Shown: positions 21,991-33,031 of the stretch, piece after piece
How the letters are laid out: each line of letters opens with the position of its first letter
Numbering within the stretch: the stretch's first letter is position 1
NCBI GenBank assembly: GCA_963693305.1
Contig: OY855904.1
Location: 32,018,242 to 32,082,241, forward strand
From: Meandrina meandrites
Lineage: Eukaryota; Cnidaria; Anthozoa; Scleractinia; Meandrinidae
Reading direction: 5' to 3'
DNA length: 64,000 nt
Made by a program: the position numbers and the translations under genes
Notes under the pieces: generated by a model
Database searches by the model: none
What the model was told of the DNA's origin: nothing
The model's input: the letters and a program-made list of their open reading frames with translations, nothing else

Positions 21991-23438
21991 TACTCATAGC
22001 ACAATAAAATTTTGCATTCTATTTGAAACACCTTATATTATTTCATTTTTCTAGGATGGCCCCGCAATTAAATTCTAAAACATTCTTGAGAAAGTGCCAA
22101 ACCTCATAAAACTGCTTAAATCGTATGTAATTTTGTTTTGAACTGACATGGAAGGTCCTTTTTAACTATAAAATGGAAAACTTCAAATTCATTTGATTTT
22201 ACTCTTGCAGGGTCAGCTTGAGAGCTAAAGTTTTGATAAATTTTTCTTAACTGTTTTCAAACTGTTACCATGCTATGATTATTTGGTAACTTTGTTTTTG
22301 CCCTTATTGAAGCTCGAATATTCAGCGGAAGCTGTCTTAACTTGGTTCCCAGGAGGTCCCCTGTTTTATGAGTCAAATGATCACAAGTCAATGAGTCAAA
22401 GTAATTTTTTAACAAAGTAAGCTATTATCTATTGAACCAGGGATGGGAATTTGAACAACCAAAACTTCACAAATTCAAATGCCTGAGAGTTGAGTTGCTT
22501 TGCTTATGTTTAATAAACCGGCTGTGTGTCAAATTTCACAAAGCCATTTTTCTCCATCATATTGTTTGTATTGCCATTACAAACAGAGCACAGTATAATG
22601 TTTCATTAAGGTTTGACATTCTGTGGGTGAATTGAAGCACAAATACATTATTTGCCTGCAAATAAAATTTTATACGACAATGTAACCATTGTTATAGTTT
22701 CCAAGTAATGCAGAGAGAGGCTAGGAACATGGAATCGGGGGTGCAGATTTAAATTTTGAATTCAAAATGGCATCTACAGCTAATGTAGTTTTATTTATGG
22801 ATCATTGTATAATGGATGTTGTGTTCTTGATCTTGTTGAGGCACAACCTTTTTTTTTTATCAACCCTCCTCCTCCCCATTCCTGCCGCTTTCTTGTTATA
22901 TGGTGTTTATTTTTCTAGTGGTTGATTGCGCTCTGACCTTCGTCGGCAATACATGTTTTTAATGAAAGTTTAAATTTGTATTTGTATTTGGTATTCAGTG
23001 TTATTAACCTGAGGTATGTGTGAAGTAAATAGTTGAATAACTAATAGTTCAATTGTTATCATATAGGTGTGTATTGTAATTTCTTTGCTTGTTATCATAG
23101 ATGATATAGAACCTTTATTTTAACTAGACCAATACCTCCCTTTGGAAAGTTTGGGGCAATAAAGATGTACTGTTACTGTTAGGGTAATTTGTGCATCCAT
23201 TTATGTTCGTTTGTTCGTACATGCATGCATGTGTGCGTTCGTTTGTTCATTCGGTTGGTCGGTCGGTCGGTCGGTCGGTCATTTTGTGATTCCTTGTGAT
23301 GCCATTAAAAATAATCTTCAGTATGAGAAGAGAATTTAGAAATTTAAATTTAATTTTAAGGATAGGTCTTGTATAAAAACGAATAAATTAATTATATTTA
23401 ATTAAGAGCACTTCAACATGTGTTTCTTGTTTTTTTAG
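21991..23438. other. probable 5' UTR intron of the NLR gene
   Basis: No coding region is supported. It contains the (GGTC)n run at 23256-23281 and AT-rich sequence. It lies between the candidate leader exon and the HEPN exon. Confidence 0.4.
23256..23281. repeat. (GGTC)6 microsatellite
   Basis: Six perfect GGTC units. Confidence 0.85.
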
Positions 23439-23483
23439 GAGCTTTAGTAAGTTTACCAGAAAGATCAACCTTTGTCAACGACA

Positions 23484-24099
23484 ATGACATCTGTTGAAGA
23501 GAAGCGTTGGCTTGTGGTTGGAGTGGCTATGGTCAAAGTATTGGCTCCAGTGTTACGAGCTACCATCAAACAAGGAATGAACTTGCACTATGCAAAGCTT
23601 GATGCATACTGCAACCATCTGCCTGTACCATGTAACCTGAAAGCACTGACATATAGTCAGGCGAGTAAAGATAGCACCCTCAAAAGTTTGAAATTTGAGA
23701 ATATCAACAACAACAGCCAAATCCATGGGAAAACCAAGAAAAACTACGACTATAATGTGTCTTCCACTGTTGACCTGGCAAAATTGTACCTTCCCTATTA
23801 CCTTGCTACATTTTCAGCATTTGATGAGTCCCTGGACTTGTCTGCTATTCTTAACCTACTGGGATGGTCCAGACCAGTACCCATCTTCCCCTCCCCAGTT
23901 ACTCTCCTCTCTATTCAAGCAGCTGCAGATGATGTAAAAGACCTCGTCAGGAACAAATGGGCTCATCCTAATTCACGTGAGTGGACTGAAGGTTTCTTCA
24001 ATGATTGTTTTTCAAAACTTGAGGGCTTGGTGAAGAGTGTCAGCCTGGGTGTCAACGAAAAGAGCACTTTAGAGCAGCTGTCTTACTGGCAAAAAGAAG
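23484..24099 (+). CDS. NLR exon 1: HEPN (DZIP3-like) domain
   Basis: The 205 codons start at an ATG in ACAATGA context; an in-frame TAA lies 36 bases upstream within the same exon, which fixes the start. The domain is helical. Near residues 156-161 it has R-N-K-W-A-H, the R-x4-H signature of catalytic HEPN RNases, within VRNKWAHPNSREWTEG. The acceptor at 23438 (TTTTTTTAG) and donor at 24100 (GAAG|GTGAGA) are strong. Cnidarian NLRs often carry such DZIP3-type HEPN domains in place of CARD or pyrin domains. Confidence 0.78.
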
Positions 24100-27000
24100 G
24101 TGAGACTGCACAAAAATGGGCAAAAATAAACAGACGTAATTACACTTTATCTCACTGTACATTTACTTTGACAATATGCATAGCTTAATATTCTGAGAAG
24201 TAAATAGTAATTTTGTACTTTTTATTCTACTGTATGAACTCTCTAGTTCAAAATCCAACTAGCAATAATTGTTAGTTGAAAACACAATATTGTGCTTTTC
24301 CAGCATAATCAAGCACAAACAAAAGAAATAAAAATAAAAAAAGCTAAAAATGAAGGAAATAAAATGAGTTAAATCTACCAATCACAGATCAGAAATGTGA
24401 CCTTTTGAATCTGTAGAGGCAAGCTACAGTCTATTTCCTGAGAGGTCTCACCGTCTGTGAGGAAGTTTGATGGCAGTAAAAAAGGAGCCTTTGGTTGAGT
24501 TTAACTTTTAAGAGTTTGCATGATTTTGAAAAGTGTAGGTAGTGCTTAATAATGATGAAACATATCATTCCACTGAAAATTGGTCTTCATCTTTACCTCA
24601 CTAACAATCCTAGAGGCTTCTACTTCTCCCTGCTAGGTCTTTTCTGTGTGTACATTCACTGTAACCACATCCGTGCATAATTATGTGTAACCTACCAGGC
24701 ACCCATATTATTTACAAGTGTAGTGTTAGAGACCAGAATCACTTACATAGTGAAGTCAAGTGCATTTACATTGACATTTAGTCGCTTTGTTCATTGTTTA
24801 TGGTTTATATTTCTACTTTGTTAAAAACTTGTATTATACAGTTATAGAGTAGCTTTGATAGTCTATATGCATAATTCTAAAGAAGCTTTTTAGGAGTTTC
24901 AGTAGCTTAACATTGCAGGTTTTTGTATTGCTTCAAGGTTGCCAAATGCTGATGGTTGATCCGAAACTTTTGGATTTGGTACAGCAATCCTGGGAAATCT
25001 GTCGCAAGGAATTGGCAGCATTTCGAGAAACCATTACCGCTCTCCAGGACCAGCAGCACTCATTAGAAAGCAAAGTAGAGGAACATCAGCGGAGGCTTGA
25101 TGAGCAGGCCATGCAGATTGATTCTTTGGCACAATTGCAAGATAGGAATTATAACCGGATGTTGGAGATGTTTGAGCGCTTGAGAGAGCAATTGAGACAA
25201 GGTATGCTTCAAGTTTTCCTGTTATGCATGTAACTTTGCTCTCTCTTAAGATTGCTCAGTAATGTGCTACAATTCAAGCACTCCTTTAGTTGACTTCGTT
25301 CGGAGGAGGAGCCCTTTTCCTACTGCCTTTTTCTCACTTTTTGTTCGATGACCCAAGTAAAAAGAGCAACTGATGAGAGTTAATTCAGTTCAGTTCGAAG
25401 AAAATTAAATGGTTCCTATAATAATAGTAAGATGCTTATTACATACATGTACGTGATAGCAGTCAGTCGATTTCTTTACTGCCAAATGGTACAGGGGTTG
25501 AATTATCGTGAAAATAATGTGTAGCTTGTTATGTAGTACATCATTTATCTAAAGATGTAATTGATGTAGATGCATGTGTGAAGAGAGACAACAAGGGCAA
25601 TCCTTTTGCGAAAAAGAGTCCAGCTGGTGTATTGTCTGTACACTGGGTGGCTGATTCTTGACTGACAGGTGTACACAAGTGTCAAGTGTTGATGATTTGA
25701 CGACCATACTTTCTTGTGCTTCATGTACATGTACATTTTTCTTTTCTCAATGTCATGTTTTTGCCGTTTTCGAAAGTACAGTAGTACTGTAGTATGGGAT
25801 GAGAATTTGACCTTAGCTACAAAGGTACTCTTCGACCAAATTAGCTAAAACGATTTAGCGCATACTGTAGATAGAGTGACAGAAAAATAAAAGGCGTTGA
25901 GGTGCCAAGGGCAGACGGGATTAGGCAGTTTTCCAAGTTTCTATATTAAAAATTATTACAAACACTCAAGCGAGTTCACTCACTCACTCCATTGTTGACC
26001 CATTGCAAGATGTTCAAACATATGCATAGGTAATGTAACAGTAAACATTCATGTCACAGTAACAGTTGTTCTTTTTTATTTAAGGATTTCTTTTTCATTT
26101 TCATACATCAGTAAACTCTTCGAGTCACAAGATTGCTGATCATAATAAAAATTTCTCCTTGATATTACCTGTACTCCATCACACAGGCCATGATAATTTA
26201 TCACTGGGAATGTATCTTAAAAGTTGAAATAAGTCTTCCTCCTATAACTGTTAGAAATGTGAACTAATTTTGTTGGTCATGGGTTTTTCCTTCCCTGGTC
26301 TACAAGAGGCTCATTTGCACTTGTTGTCACTACAGGTATTGCTAGCTCTCTTGGTTAGTCATGAAGTATTCCGAGATCCACACATTGTAGAGCCTGTTTG
26401 ATTTCTACTTCAGGAATGAAGATTATTTAGAAGTTATCAAATTGAAACTTAGCTATGAGTCTGATGATGAAGACATGATTTTGAAAATAGAAATTTGAAT
26501 GCTTTATTCTGAAATGATATCAAAGTGATTACTTTTGTGTTCCATCATCCCAGATGATCATGTTTGGATCCAGGGTAGATGTTGTATCCACTTATGTTCA
26601 CCCCGGTTTGCTTGCGGTTAGCTTTTACTCCGGTTTGCTTGCAGTTAAATTTTGTTGGTTAGTGCAATAAACTTTTGCCCTTGTGTCATTCCACCAAATA
26701 GTGTCACCCACTGTGCAACATATCAAGTGGAAAGCAAATTGGGGGAGGGGGATTAGGTGCCCTTTTTGGAATAAAGTAAAAAGAACTGAGGTGAGGATAG
26801 CTGGCTATTGTCTCTATTTGTGCAAAATTTGAATTTTTCCAAAGTCTCATAGTTTATAACACCAACACCGAATAGGTAAGATTTTAATTGTATCCAGAGT
26901 AAATAATTAAGGAGTATGACTTGAGATTTGTAAGGGTTTTCTTAGTTCTCTAGTATTAACATAAAGTTGTACTCAGTGGCACTGTCAAGGTTAAGGTGGG

Positions 27001-28167
27001 AATGCTTGGAGACATAAGCTGAGCAATTTGAGGGTAATTTTGGCACTGAACAATATTCTTGGCAAAAGTAGATTGAGTGATTCAAGTTCTGCATGAGATA
27101 TTATCTGATAATTGAATTGTAGTTATTAAGGAAGTCACTATCAGGGTTATCCCAGCAATATCTAACCTTTGCAATTCCCTAAAATATTCTGCCTTTATTG
27201 CACCTTTCTTCAAGGATTTGATATAAATATCTGATACCTCACTTGAAAGCACTTCAGTTTCTTTTACATTGCATTTAACACTACCAACCATTTTATGCAA
27301 GAAGACTTGGGGTAACTGTTTTAGCTGTTGGAATCCTTCCCTTCCTATTCTAAAGTTTTGCATCCCTGTGTCTCAAAACCTTCTATTTAAAATTCACATA
27401 TGAATATACATTTTCAGCTTACTTATACTTTTTCCTTTTGTTTACTTGTTTTATATTTATATTTTTAGTCGTGGGCTACCTGCACTACACTAGCTCTTAG
27501 CCAAGTGTCAACATTTACATTTCTTCCCCAAGTAATTGCAAACATTCTCTTAATGCTGAACCTACAACAACACCCCAAAAATGTATTTGTCTATGGTAAC
27601 TGAAGAATATTCGAAGAGTTAAAACATAAAGTGCGGCAACCAAATTGTATGCTGAGCTTTTTTGACTCACTGGAACTATTATTAGGAAGCACAAATTATC
27701 TACTAGGTATCTACTTGACTACTACAAGGTCTAGCACTCAAAACAATATAAACGGATCACCATATCGCAGATCCTTGTCAAAGTTTTAATATAGGTATTT
27801 CGTGAATCGCAGGAACCCGAGAGGAAATAACTATCGACAGATAGGCAATATATAAGCTTAGTTTGTAAAGGCGAGCGTTTGTTGGATTCCATTCACACGA
27901 ATCGAGCAGACATTGTGCAGAAAATTTAAGCTCATTAGTTTGAAATTATGACTCAAAATTGCAACCTGTTGTGCTTACATTACTAACTGCGACCGAAAAT
28001 GCTTCTCTTATACTCCATCGCCTTCCAAAATGTCCAAAATTGCCTCTAAATCGTCTTCCCAAACAGAAAGATCGTGTGCACCGTCCGCCATCTTGAATGA
28101 ACTTGTGCACTCTCAGAGTCACGTGATGGGTCTCTTCAACATCGGAGACCGCGCTATTGTTTAGCTC

Positions 28168-28199
<32 letters not shown>

Positions 28200-31177
28200 T
28201 TCTACTAACTATGGAGTAATGTTCAACTTGTTTATTATATTTCATTTAAAAAGTTCCCCGGTTTTTTTTTCTCTTTCTTTCTTTTTTAGAATCTCTTCCT
28301 GTAAAACCCTTTGATTTGGAAGCCTTCCGCGCCAAACTTGCTGATCGTTACATAAGGACAGCAACCGTACCAACATCTGTATGGTCCGCCAAAAGCAAAG
28401 TGGACATTCGCAAGGTGTACACTCGTCTGTCCATGAAGAAAGAGGAAGAAACCGTGCCTGTAGATTACACAAAACTTTTTATGAAGACCAAGGAAGGTCT
28501 TGTGCCAAAGAGGATACTTGTCGAGGGCCAGGCAGGTATAGGGAAGTCTACTTTTGTGAAGAAGCTTTGTCTTGATTGGGTCAGTGGTGAACCTGATGAA
28601 ACAAACGTGTCTAAGGAAGAAAATGTTGTAAAGAAGTTTGAACTGGCTCTATTTATTAAGCTAAGAGATGTGTCCCATTGCCAGACCCTAAGAGATGTAA
28701 TTAGGTGCTCTGACCTATTGCCAGAGGAAGATAAACATCTTACAGACGCTTTGCGTCATTACATTACTGAGAATCAAGACAAAGTCCTCCTTGTATTTGA
28801 TGGCTATGACGAGTATGGAAAAGGAAGAGATTCTGAGGTTTTCGAAGTCTTCCAGGCGGATAACCTACGAGATTGTTGTGTCCTGATCACGTCGCGATCC
28901 TCTCAAGCCGATGACGTTCGAGAATTCGCAGATGTGCAAGCTGAGGTTACTGGGTTCAATAAAGATGACATCGTAGAATACTTGACCAAGCAACTGGGAG
29001 AAGCAGAGGCAAAGGACCTATGGAAGCATCTCGAGAAACAAAGGCTGACTGATACAGCTAAAGTTCCCTTACTGGCCCTCTTTTTTTCCATCCTCTGGAA
29101 AAAGGGAAAGGCAAACTTCATTGATAAGAACAGAACAATGGTCTTCCATGAAAGTGTGCAATGCATTTTGGATTATGGTCACGGAAAGTGTACTCCTCCC
29201 CAATTTAAAACAGTCGAGGATAGCAAGGACATCCTCGTTGATTTGGGTAAGGTAGCTTTAGAAGCCCTGTTAAACGATGATCTTCTTTTTGAGTATGGCA
29301 AACTAACAGCAATCAAGTGTGAAGTCCCTGTTGTTCATGGATTCCTTCAAATAACGGAAGATGCAGAAAACGTACGACCAGCTGAAAAGGTGTCTTTCAT
29401 CCACAAAACCATTCAAGAATTTTTAGCAGCCTGGTATATTGTCTACAAATGTGCTGCCGAAGGTGACCTTGGACCACTTTAAGTGCAAGCCAGTGACCTT
29501 GAGAAGTGTCTGCGTTTTGAGAATGTCTTTCAGTTCGTCTGCGGTTTGTCCGATGGTGGAGCAGTTCTGGTTTTAGACCACTTCAAAGCCATTAAACTCG
29601 CCGATCCAACCCTTGATTTATCGAAAACAATTATTTTGCCAGGTACAAGTAAGCAAACATGCTATGAAGTTACTGACCGGCAGAGAAGGTTTCACGACTT
29701 GGTTTTTGCGGCATTCGGTGAAGCACAATGTAAAGAAGGACTCCTAAGACGTTGCGTTCAATGCACGAGTGGAATGGTCCTACTTTCCGAGCAACTCCTT
29801 CAACACCTTTTGGAAGTCAATAATGTTAACCTTGAAATGCAATCTGGAGCTATCATTTTCGGGAAATTTCATCATGACTTTCATTACTCCCTGGGGAAGA
29901 ACTTAATGATGTTTTTGGATAGTTTAGATGCAGTCGTGAAGATAACAGAAAGTTCCGAAGTTCTTCACCTGGGCGATTTTTACAGAAAGTTCTTAAATTG
30001 TGGTTTCCTTTGTATGTGCGATTTCAGGGCCATTCTACTGGTGAATGAAGGCAGGATGTCGTTTTACATCATCGACTTGGTTGTGGGTTGCTCGTTTCAT
30101 GAACATTTGTTCGTTGGAGATCGTGTTGGTCCAAATCCATTTTACTATATGATTGCAGAGAGAATCAATAACGACCAGGAGTACCAACAAAACCTTCGAC
30201 TTGAGCATTTAGTACCGTTTTCATTTCCTTTTGCTGCACGGGCTGGTACTACACCACCCGTAACCGAACTAAACCTTGTACCGGTAGAGTCGTGCTTAAA
30301 GCATCTGCAATCTATTGAACGCGAAAGTACTTCTAGTAGAGAAATACTTCACAAACTTGGTTTCATTGCTGCAAAATCCAGGTATTTGAATTACGTAAAT
30401 CTACGAGCTGATTGTGATGTATATGACTTTTTGGAGCAAGTAAAGGAGAAGAATAATCGCTCTCTTCAATTGGCCATTCGGGGTTGCTTTACCTGTACGC
30501 CAACCGGAGCGAAAAAACTTGCTATTTTATTGCCAAAATTCAGCAACATCACAGCTTTGAGTCTTAACTTGAAGCATTGCACTAATGCAGTTGTAAGCAG
30601 TTTAGTTGATGGGATCACGCACACTACTCTCAAGATACTTTGCTTGAAGGAGGTCGACTTGACTGAAAATGCAGCTATGGTTTTTGGTCGGTCTCTTTGC
30701 CAAATGTCAAATCTAGAGATCCTTCTCATCAATGGAAAGAATAATAATTTGGGACGTCCACAGATGCAAGCTTTGTTCGGTGGAATTTCTCGGAAATGGC
30801 CCCTGAGAGAACTTGAACTGAGCTGTTTTCGTGTTTCAAAGGCTGGTCTTGTTTTTCTTCAGAAAAGCTTTAAGTTCTTTCCTAAATTGCAAGTTCTTCA
30901 ACTTAATAATTTAGGTCTGAATAATGAAGATGTCTGTTATCTCATTAACGACGTCAGCTTTCCAGAACTGCGTCAACTTTTCTTTTCTGAAAACCATCTG
31001 GGTCACGGGATAACTTCAATCACAGAGTACATTGCTCACCTTCCAAATCTCATACAGCTTGTCCTGTATGATGCAGGTTGTTCTGAAGAAGACATAAGCT
31101 GTATAAATGAGGCCGTCAAAAAGGTCAGGCCGATGTTCAACGTTTGCACCATGGCAGGCCTGATAAAGACATGGTAG
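23484..31177 (+). CDS. HEPN-coiled-coil-NACHT-LRR (NLR-like) gene with in-frame stop
   Basis: Exons 23484-24099, 24938-25201 and 28290-31177 join in matching phase 1 at both junctions. The product is a STAND-class NTPase of NLR type: N-terminal HEPN (DZIP3-like), coiled coil, NACHT nucleotide-binding domain, winged-helix region, and leucine-rich repeats. Such proteins sense microbes or stress in the cytosol, oligomerise on nucleotide exchange, and pass the signal through the N-terminal domain. HEPN domains are often RNases, so an RNA-cutting output is possible. A TAA at 29480-29482 interrupts the frame. Without it the protein would be about 1255 residues; with it, 690. An AATAAA at 31937 may end the transcript. 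It could be an allele with a nonsense change, a pseudogene, or a two-product gene. Confidence 0.78.
24938..25201 (+). CDS. NLR exon 2: coiled-coil linker
   Basis: An 88-codon exon between CAAG acceptor and G|GTATGC donor, phase 1 at both ends. It codes a heptad-rich helix (ALQDQQHSLESKVEEHQRR and RNYNRMLEMFERLREQLRQ), typical of a dimerising linker between effector and NACHT domains. Because both ends are phase 1, the exon could be skipped without shifting frame. Confidence 0.7.
25202..28289. other. NLR intron 2 (3.1 kb)
   Basis: Mostly non-coding. It contains a 93-codon minus-strand frame at 27082-27363 (SVKCNVKETEVLSSEVSD is its most protein-like stretch) and the small minus-strand ORF at 28008-28091. 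Both could be exons of an antisense gene or transposon, but no clean splice chain joins them. Confidence 0.45.
28008..28091 (-). CDS. small acidic ORF, possible first coding exon, antisense in NLR intron
   Basis: The start context is CAAGATGGC, a good Kozak match. The 27 codons read MADGAHDLSVWEDDLEAILD and on to a TAA; a GTATAA that could act as donor overlaps the stop. Acidic N-termini of this look begin many cnidarian gene and transposon proteins. It is antisense to the NLR and 200 bases before its NACHT exon. No family was recognised. Confidence 0.28.
   Translation of the reverse strand: MADGAHDLSVWEDDLEAILDILEGDGV
28290..29482 (+). CDS. NLR exon 3, first part: NACHT domain, ending at TAA
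   Basis: After a TTTTTTAG acceptor, the frame runs from ESLPVKPFDLEAFRAKL into NACHT. Walker A is GQAGIGKST (in ILVEGQAGIGKSTFVKKL), Walker B is LLVFDGYDEYG, and the sensor strand is VLITSRSSQADD. The NACHT-associated helical region ends with FIHKTIQEFLAAWYIV, a common NLR winged-helix motif. All residues needed for ATP binding appear present. The TAA follows GDLGPL, and homologous-looking sequence continues in the same frame. Confidence 0.82.
29483..31177 (+). CDS. NLR exon 3, second part: post-NACHT helices and LRRs
   Basis: The 564 codons continue the NACHT frame with no indel after the TAA. About 300 residues of helical sequence precede at least six leucine-rich repeats near the C-terminus (ITALSLNLKHC, TTLKILCLKEVDLT, LEILLINGKNNNLG, LRELELSCFRVSKAG, LQVLQLNNLGLNNEDV, LRQLFFSENHLGHG). 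LRRs of this class keep the receptor inactive and bind the trigger. There is no ATG at the start, so independent translation is unlikely unless an internal methionine is used. Open frame retained over this length argues that the stop is recent or bypassed. Confidence 0.78.
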   Translation: MQASDLEKCLRFENVFQFVCGLSDGGAVLVLDHFKAIKLADPTLDLSKTIILPGTSKQTCYEVTDRQRRFHDLVFAAFGEAQCKEGLLRRCVQCTSGMVLLSEQLLQHLLEVNNVNLEMQSGAIIFGKFHHDFHYSLGKNLMMFLDSLDAVVKITESSEVLHLGDFYRKFLNCGFLCMCDFRAILLVNEGRMSFYIIDLVVGCSFHEHLFVGDRVGPNPFYYMIAERINNDQEYQQNLRLEHLVPFSFPFAARAGTTPPVTELNLVPVESCLKHLQSIERESTSSREILHKLGFIAAKSRYLNYVNLRADCDVYDFLEQVKEKNNRSLQLAIRGCFTCTPTGAKKLAILLPKFSNITALSLNLKHCTNAVVSSLVDGITHTTLKILCLKEVDLTENAAMVFGRSLCQMSNLEILLINGKNNNLGRPQMQALFGGISRKWPLRELELSCFRVSKAGLVFLQKSFKFFPKLQVLQLNNLGLNNEDVCYLINDVSFPELRQLFFSENHLGHGITSITEYIAHLPNLIQLVLYDAGCSEEDISCINEAVKKVRPMFNVCTMAGLIKTW

Positions 31178-31998
31178 AGACAAGGTTCTAACTCCCGGTG
31201 AGAACTCTTGGAACTGTTCCCAAACTACCCATTGACATTCTTCTTCACAAGTGATTAAACGAACCACCGTCGCGAAAGGTTGGGACACTCGGAAAAAGTA
31301 ACCATTTGTGGCGGTTATAGACATTCGTTGCACCACAAACTGTCAGAACTTGAACTTTTTGTCATATTTGAAGGGAGTGAGAGGGAGCGTGCTCCAACAA
31401 TTTGTAGTATTTATATGCAATATTTATTATTTTTTGTCATCTCCTTTTATCCGGCTTGTTAATAATATTTTGTTTATAGCGCGTTCAGTTGAGATAAGAG
31501 ACAAGAGAACTGCTTTTGAACGGAACTTTTACTTCACAAAATTAGCAGAGGTGATGTTTCGTCTAAGGAACAGTTTTAAAGCTGCGACGAAATAAGGTTT
31601 GTTAGCTACTATCAATAATACCAGTGAAAGGTCGTTCTTGTTCAATTTTGTTGTGCACTGTTTACAAGAATTGTGTAACAGTAGTAATTTGAGCAGAATG
31701 CCTCATGCCCCATGCCTAAGTCTAGTTAGAGTTTTTGCAGATGTTATGAAGTCATGCAGAGAGATGATGACAATCCGAGATTTATTATTCCAAAATTTGT
31801 GAGTAACCAAACTGTGAAGTACATGGGTATATTATCTTAGTTTTAGGATTTTAGCATGACGTCATGGACAACAGTTTCCCCGCTTTGGCTTTTTTAATAT
31901 TGTAGACAAGAGTTGTTTTGCCTTTTGGGAAAGTTCAATAAAAGTTGAATTGATTGGAGTGGTTAAATTATAGTGTAACGTGCTGTTATGAAATATGT
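31178..31998. other. NLR 3' UTR and flank
   Basis: Short frames only. The AATAAA at 31937-31942 is the best poly(A) signal for the NLR gene. One TGACGTCA palindrome is at 31857. Confidence 0.45.
31937..31942 (+). promoter_or_regulatory. candidate poly(A) signal of the NLR gene
   Basis: A canonical AATAAA about 760 bases past the last NLR codon, with T/G-rich sequence after it. Confidence 0.4.
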
Positions 31999-32230
31999 AA
32001 GCGTCTCAGTGGCCTAATCATTAGCGTGGTTTCAGCTTGTCTCTGGAACAAGGAGTCCAGGTTCGAGCGCTGGAGAAAGCGCCTCTCTCCACCCAGGGGT
32101 ATAAATATGCAGCCGTTGCCTGGTATGGACTAACATCCCATCCAGGGGAGAAGGAATACCAGTTGCTAGTCGCTTCATGCTACAGAACCCAGAGATAAGC
32201 ACCAACCTGATGCCTCACTAACTTGCTAAT
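31999..32230 (+). mobile_element. tRNA-derived SINE, near full length
   Basis: The head carries a box A-like stretch (GTGGCCTAATCATTAGCG) and a box B (GGTTCGAGCGC at 32060-32070), the internal Pol III promoter of tRNA-type SINEs. The body (CCACCCAGG, CATCCCATCCAGGGG, TCGCTTCATGCTAC) matches the truncated copy at 13215-13395. It is not a functional tRNA gene: the cloverleaf does not close. Confidence 0.72.
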
Positions 32231-32887
32231 TCAATCCTTTGGACTAGAACAGACTCACATAGACCATTTCACGGTTTCTGGCACCATCTTGATTTTATGC
32301 ATGCAAACAAAGGCAAAGCTTACCGTGTAAATGCATGGGTCAAGTTTTGTAATTGTGAGACATTAGATTCCCCACTTTTTGCCGCCTTTGGTCCCTGCCC
32401 CTCCCCACCCCCGTTTGGTATCTTGTTAAATAATCGCATTTTGTTAAAAAAAAAACCTCTTACAACTTAAACACAAAACCAATTTAGCAGTACATTGCTG
32501 CATAGAAACGGATGTAAAAAATATAAATTACAGTAAATATGTTTAACATAAGAATAATTGGACATGAAGGCTGAGCTTATGATCTGCTTCTGACATCATG
32601 TCTTTGAATAAATAAGAACCTTAACATGCTTATTTCGTCTTATGCATGTATAAGAACCTATTCAGCCTGACCTGGAAAATTGCACGTTACAATACATCAT
32701 GTATGCGGGAGTTTACTTAATTATATGATAGGTAGTCGAAGTAAATCCGAGACTTGTGATTGGTTCTTTCTTAGTCGGGACTTTGCCATACGGAGCGTTT
32801 TCATGGAAACTGTCATAAGCCGTGTAGTTTTTGATTCGATAGCCGGCACTTTCAAAATTTGAACCTTAAACGAGTGTCATATAATAA
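32231..32887. other. gene-poor stretch
   Basis: No coding region or clear element is seen. Confidence 0.4.
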
Positions 32888-33031
32888 ACTTCTTACTAAC
32901 CTGCTAGATCGAGCCGTACTGCGGAATATTGGCTCGAGGTCGTGTCGACGGACGGACGGACCGTACAAAAACGACCGACGGCCAATATATTCCACAGTAC
33001 GGCCCTCGCGCTCGGTTAGTAAGAGGCTAGT
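32888..33031. mobile_element. foldback MITE with CTTACTAACC ends
   Basis: Arms such as GCCGTACTGCGGAATATTGG at left and its near inverse at right enclose a short GACGGACGGACGG loop. Ends CTTACTAACC / GGTTAGTAAG are perfect inverses. Confidence 0.68.

Noticed and set aside
23221..23281. CRISPR-like or telomere-like short repeats
   Set aside because: GGTC tetranucleotide run without spacers. No CRISPR array exists in the window.
29453..29492. Tiny intron (27 bases, GT...AG) that would remove the NLR stop in frame
   Set aside because: GTGACC...CAAG spans the stop and is a multiple of three, but is far shorter than known spliceosomal introns in animals.
31999..32075. tRNA gene candidate (box A and box B)
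   Set aside because: The cloverleaf does not close and the body matches a second SINE copy, so it is a SINE head.
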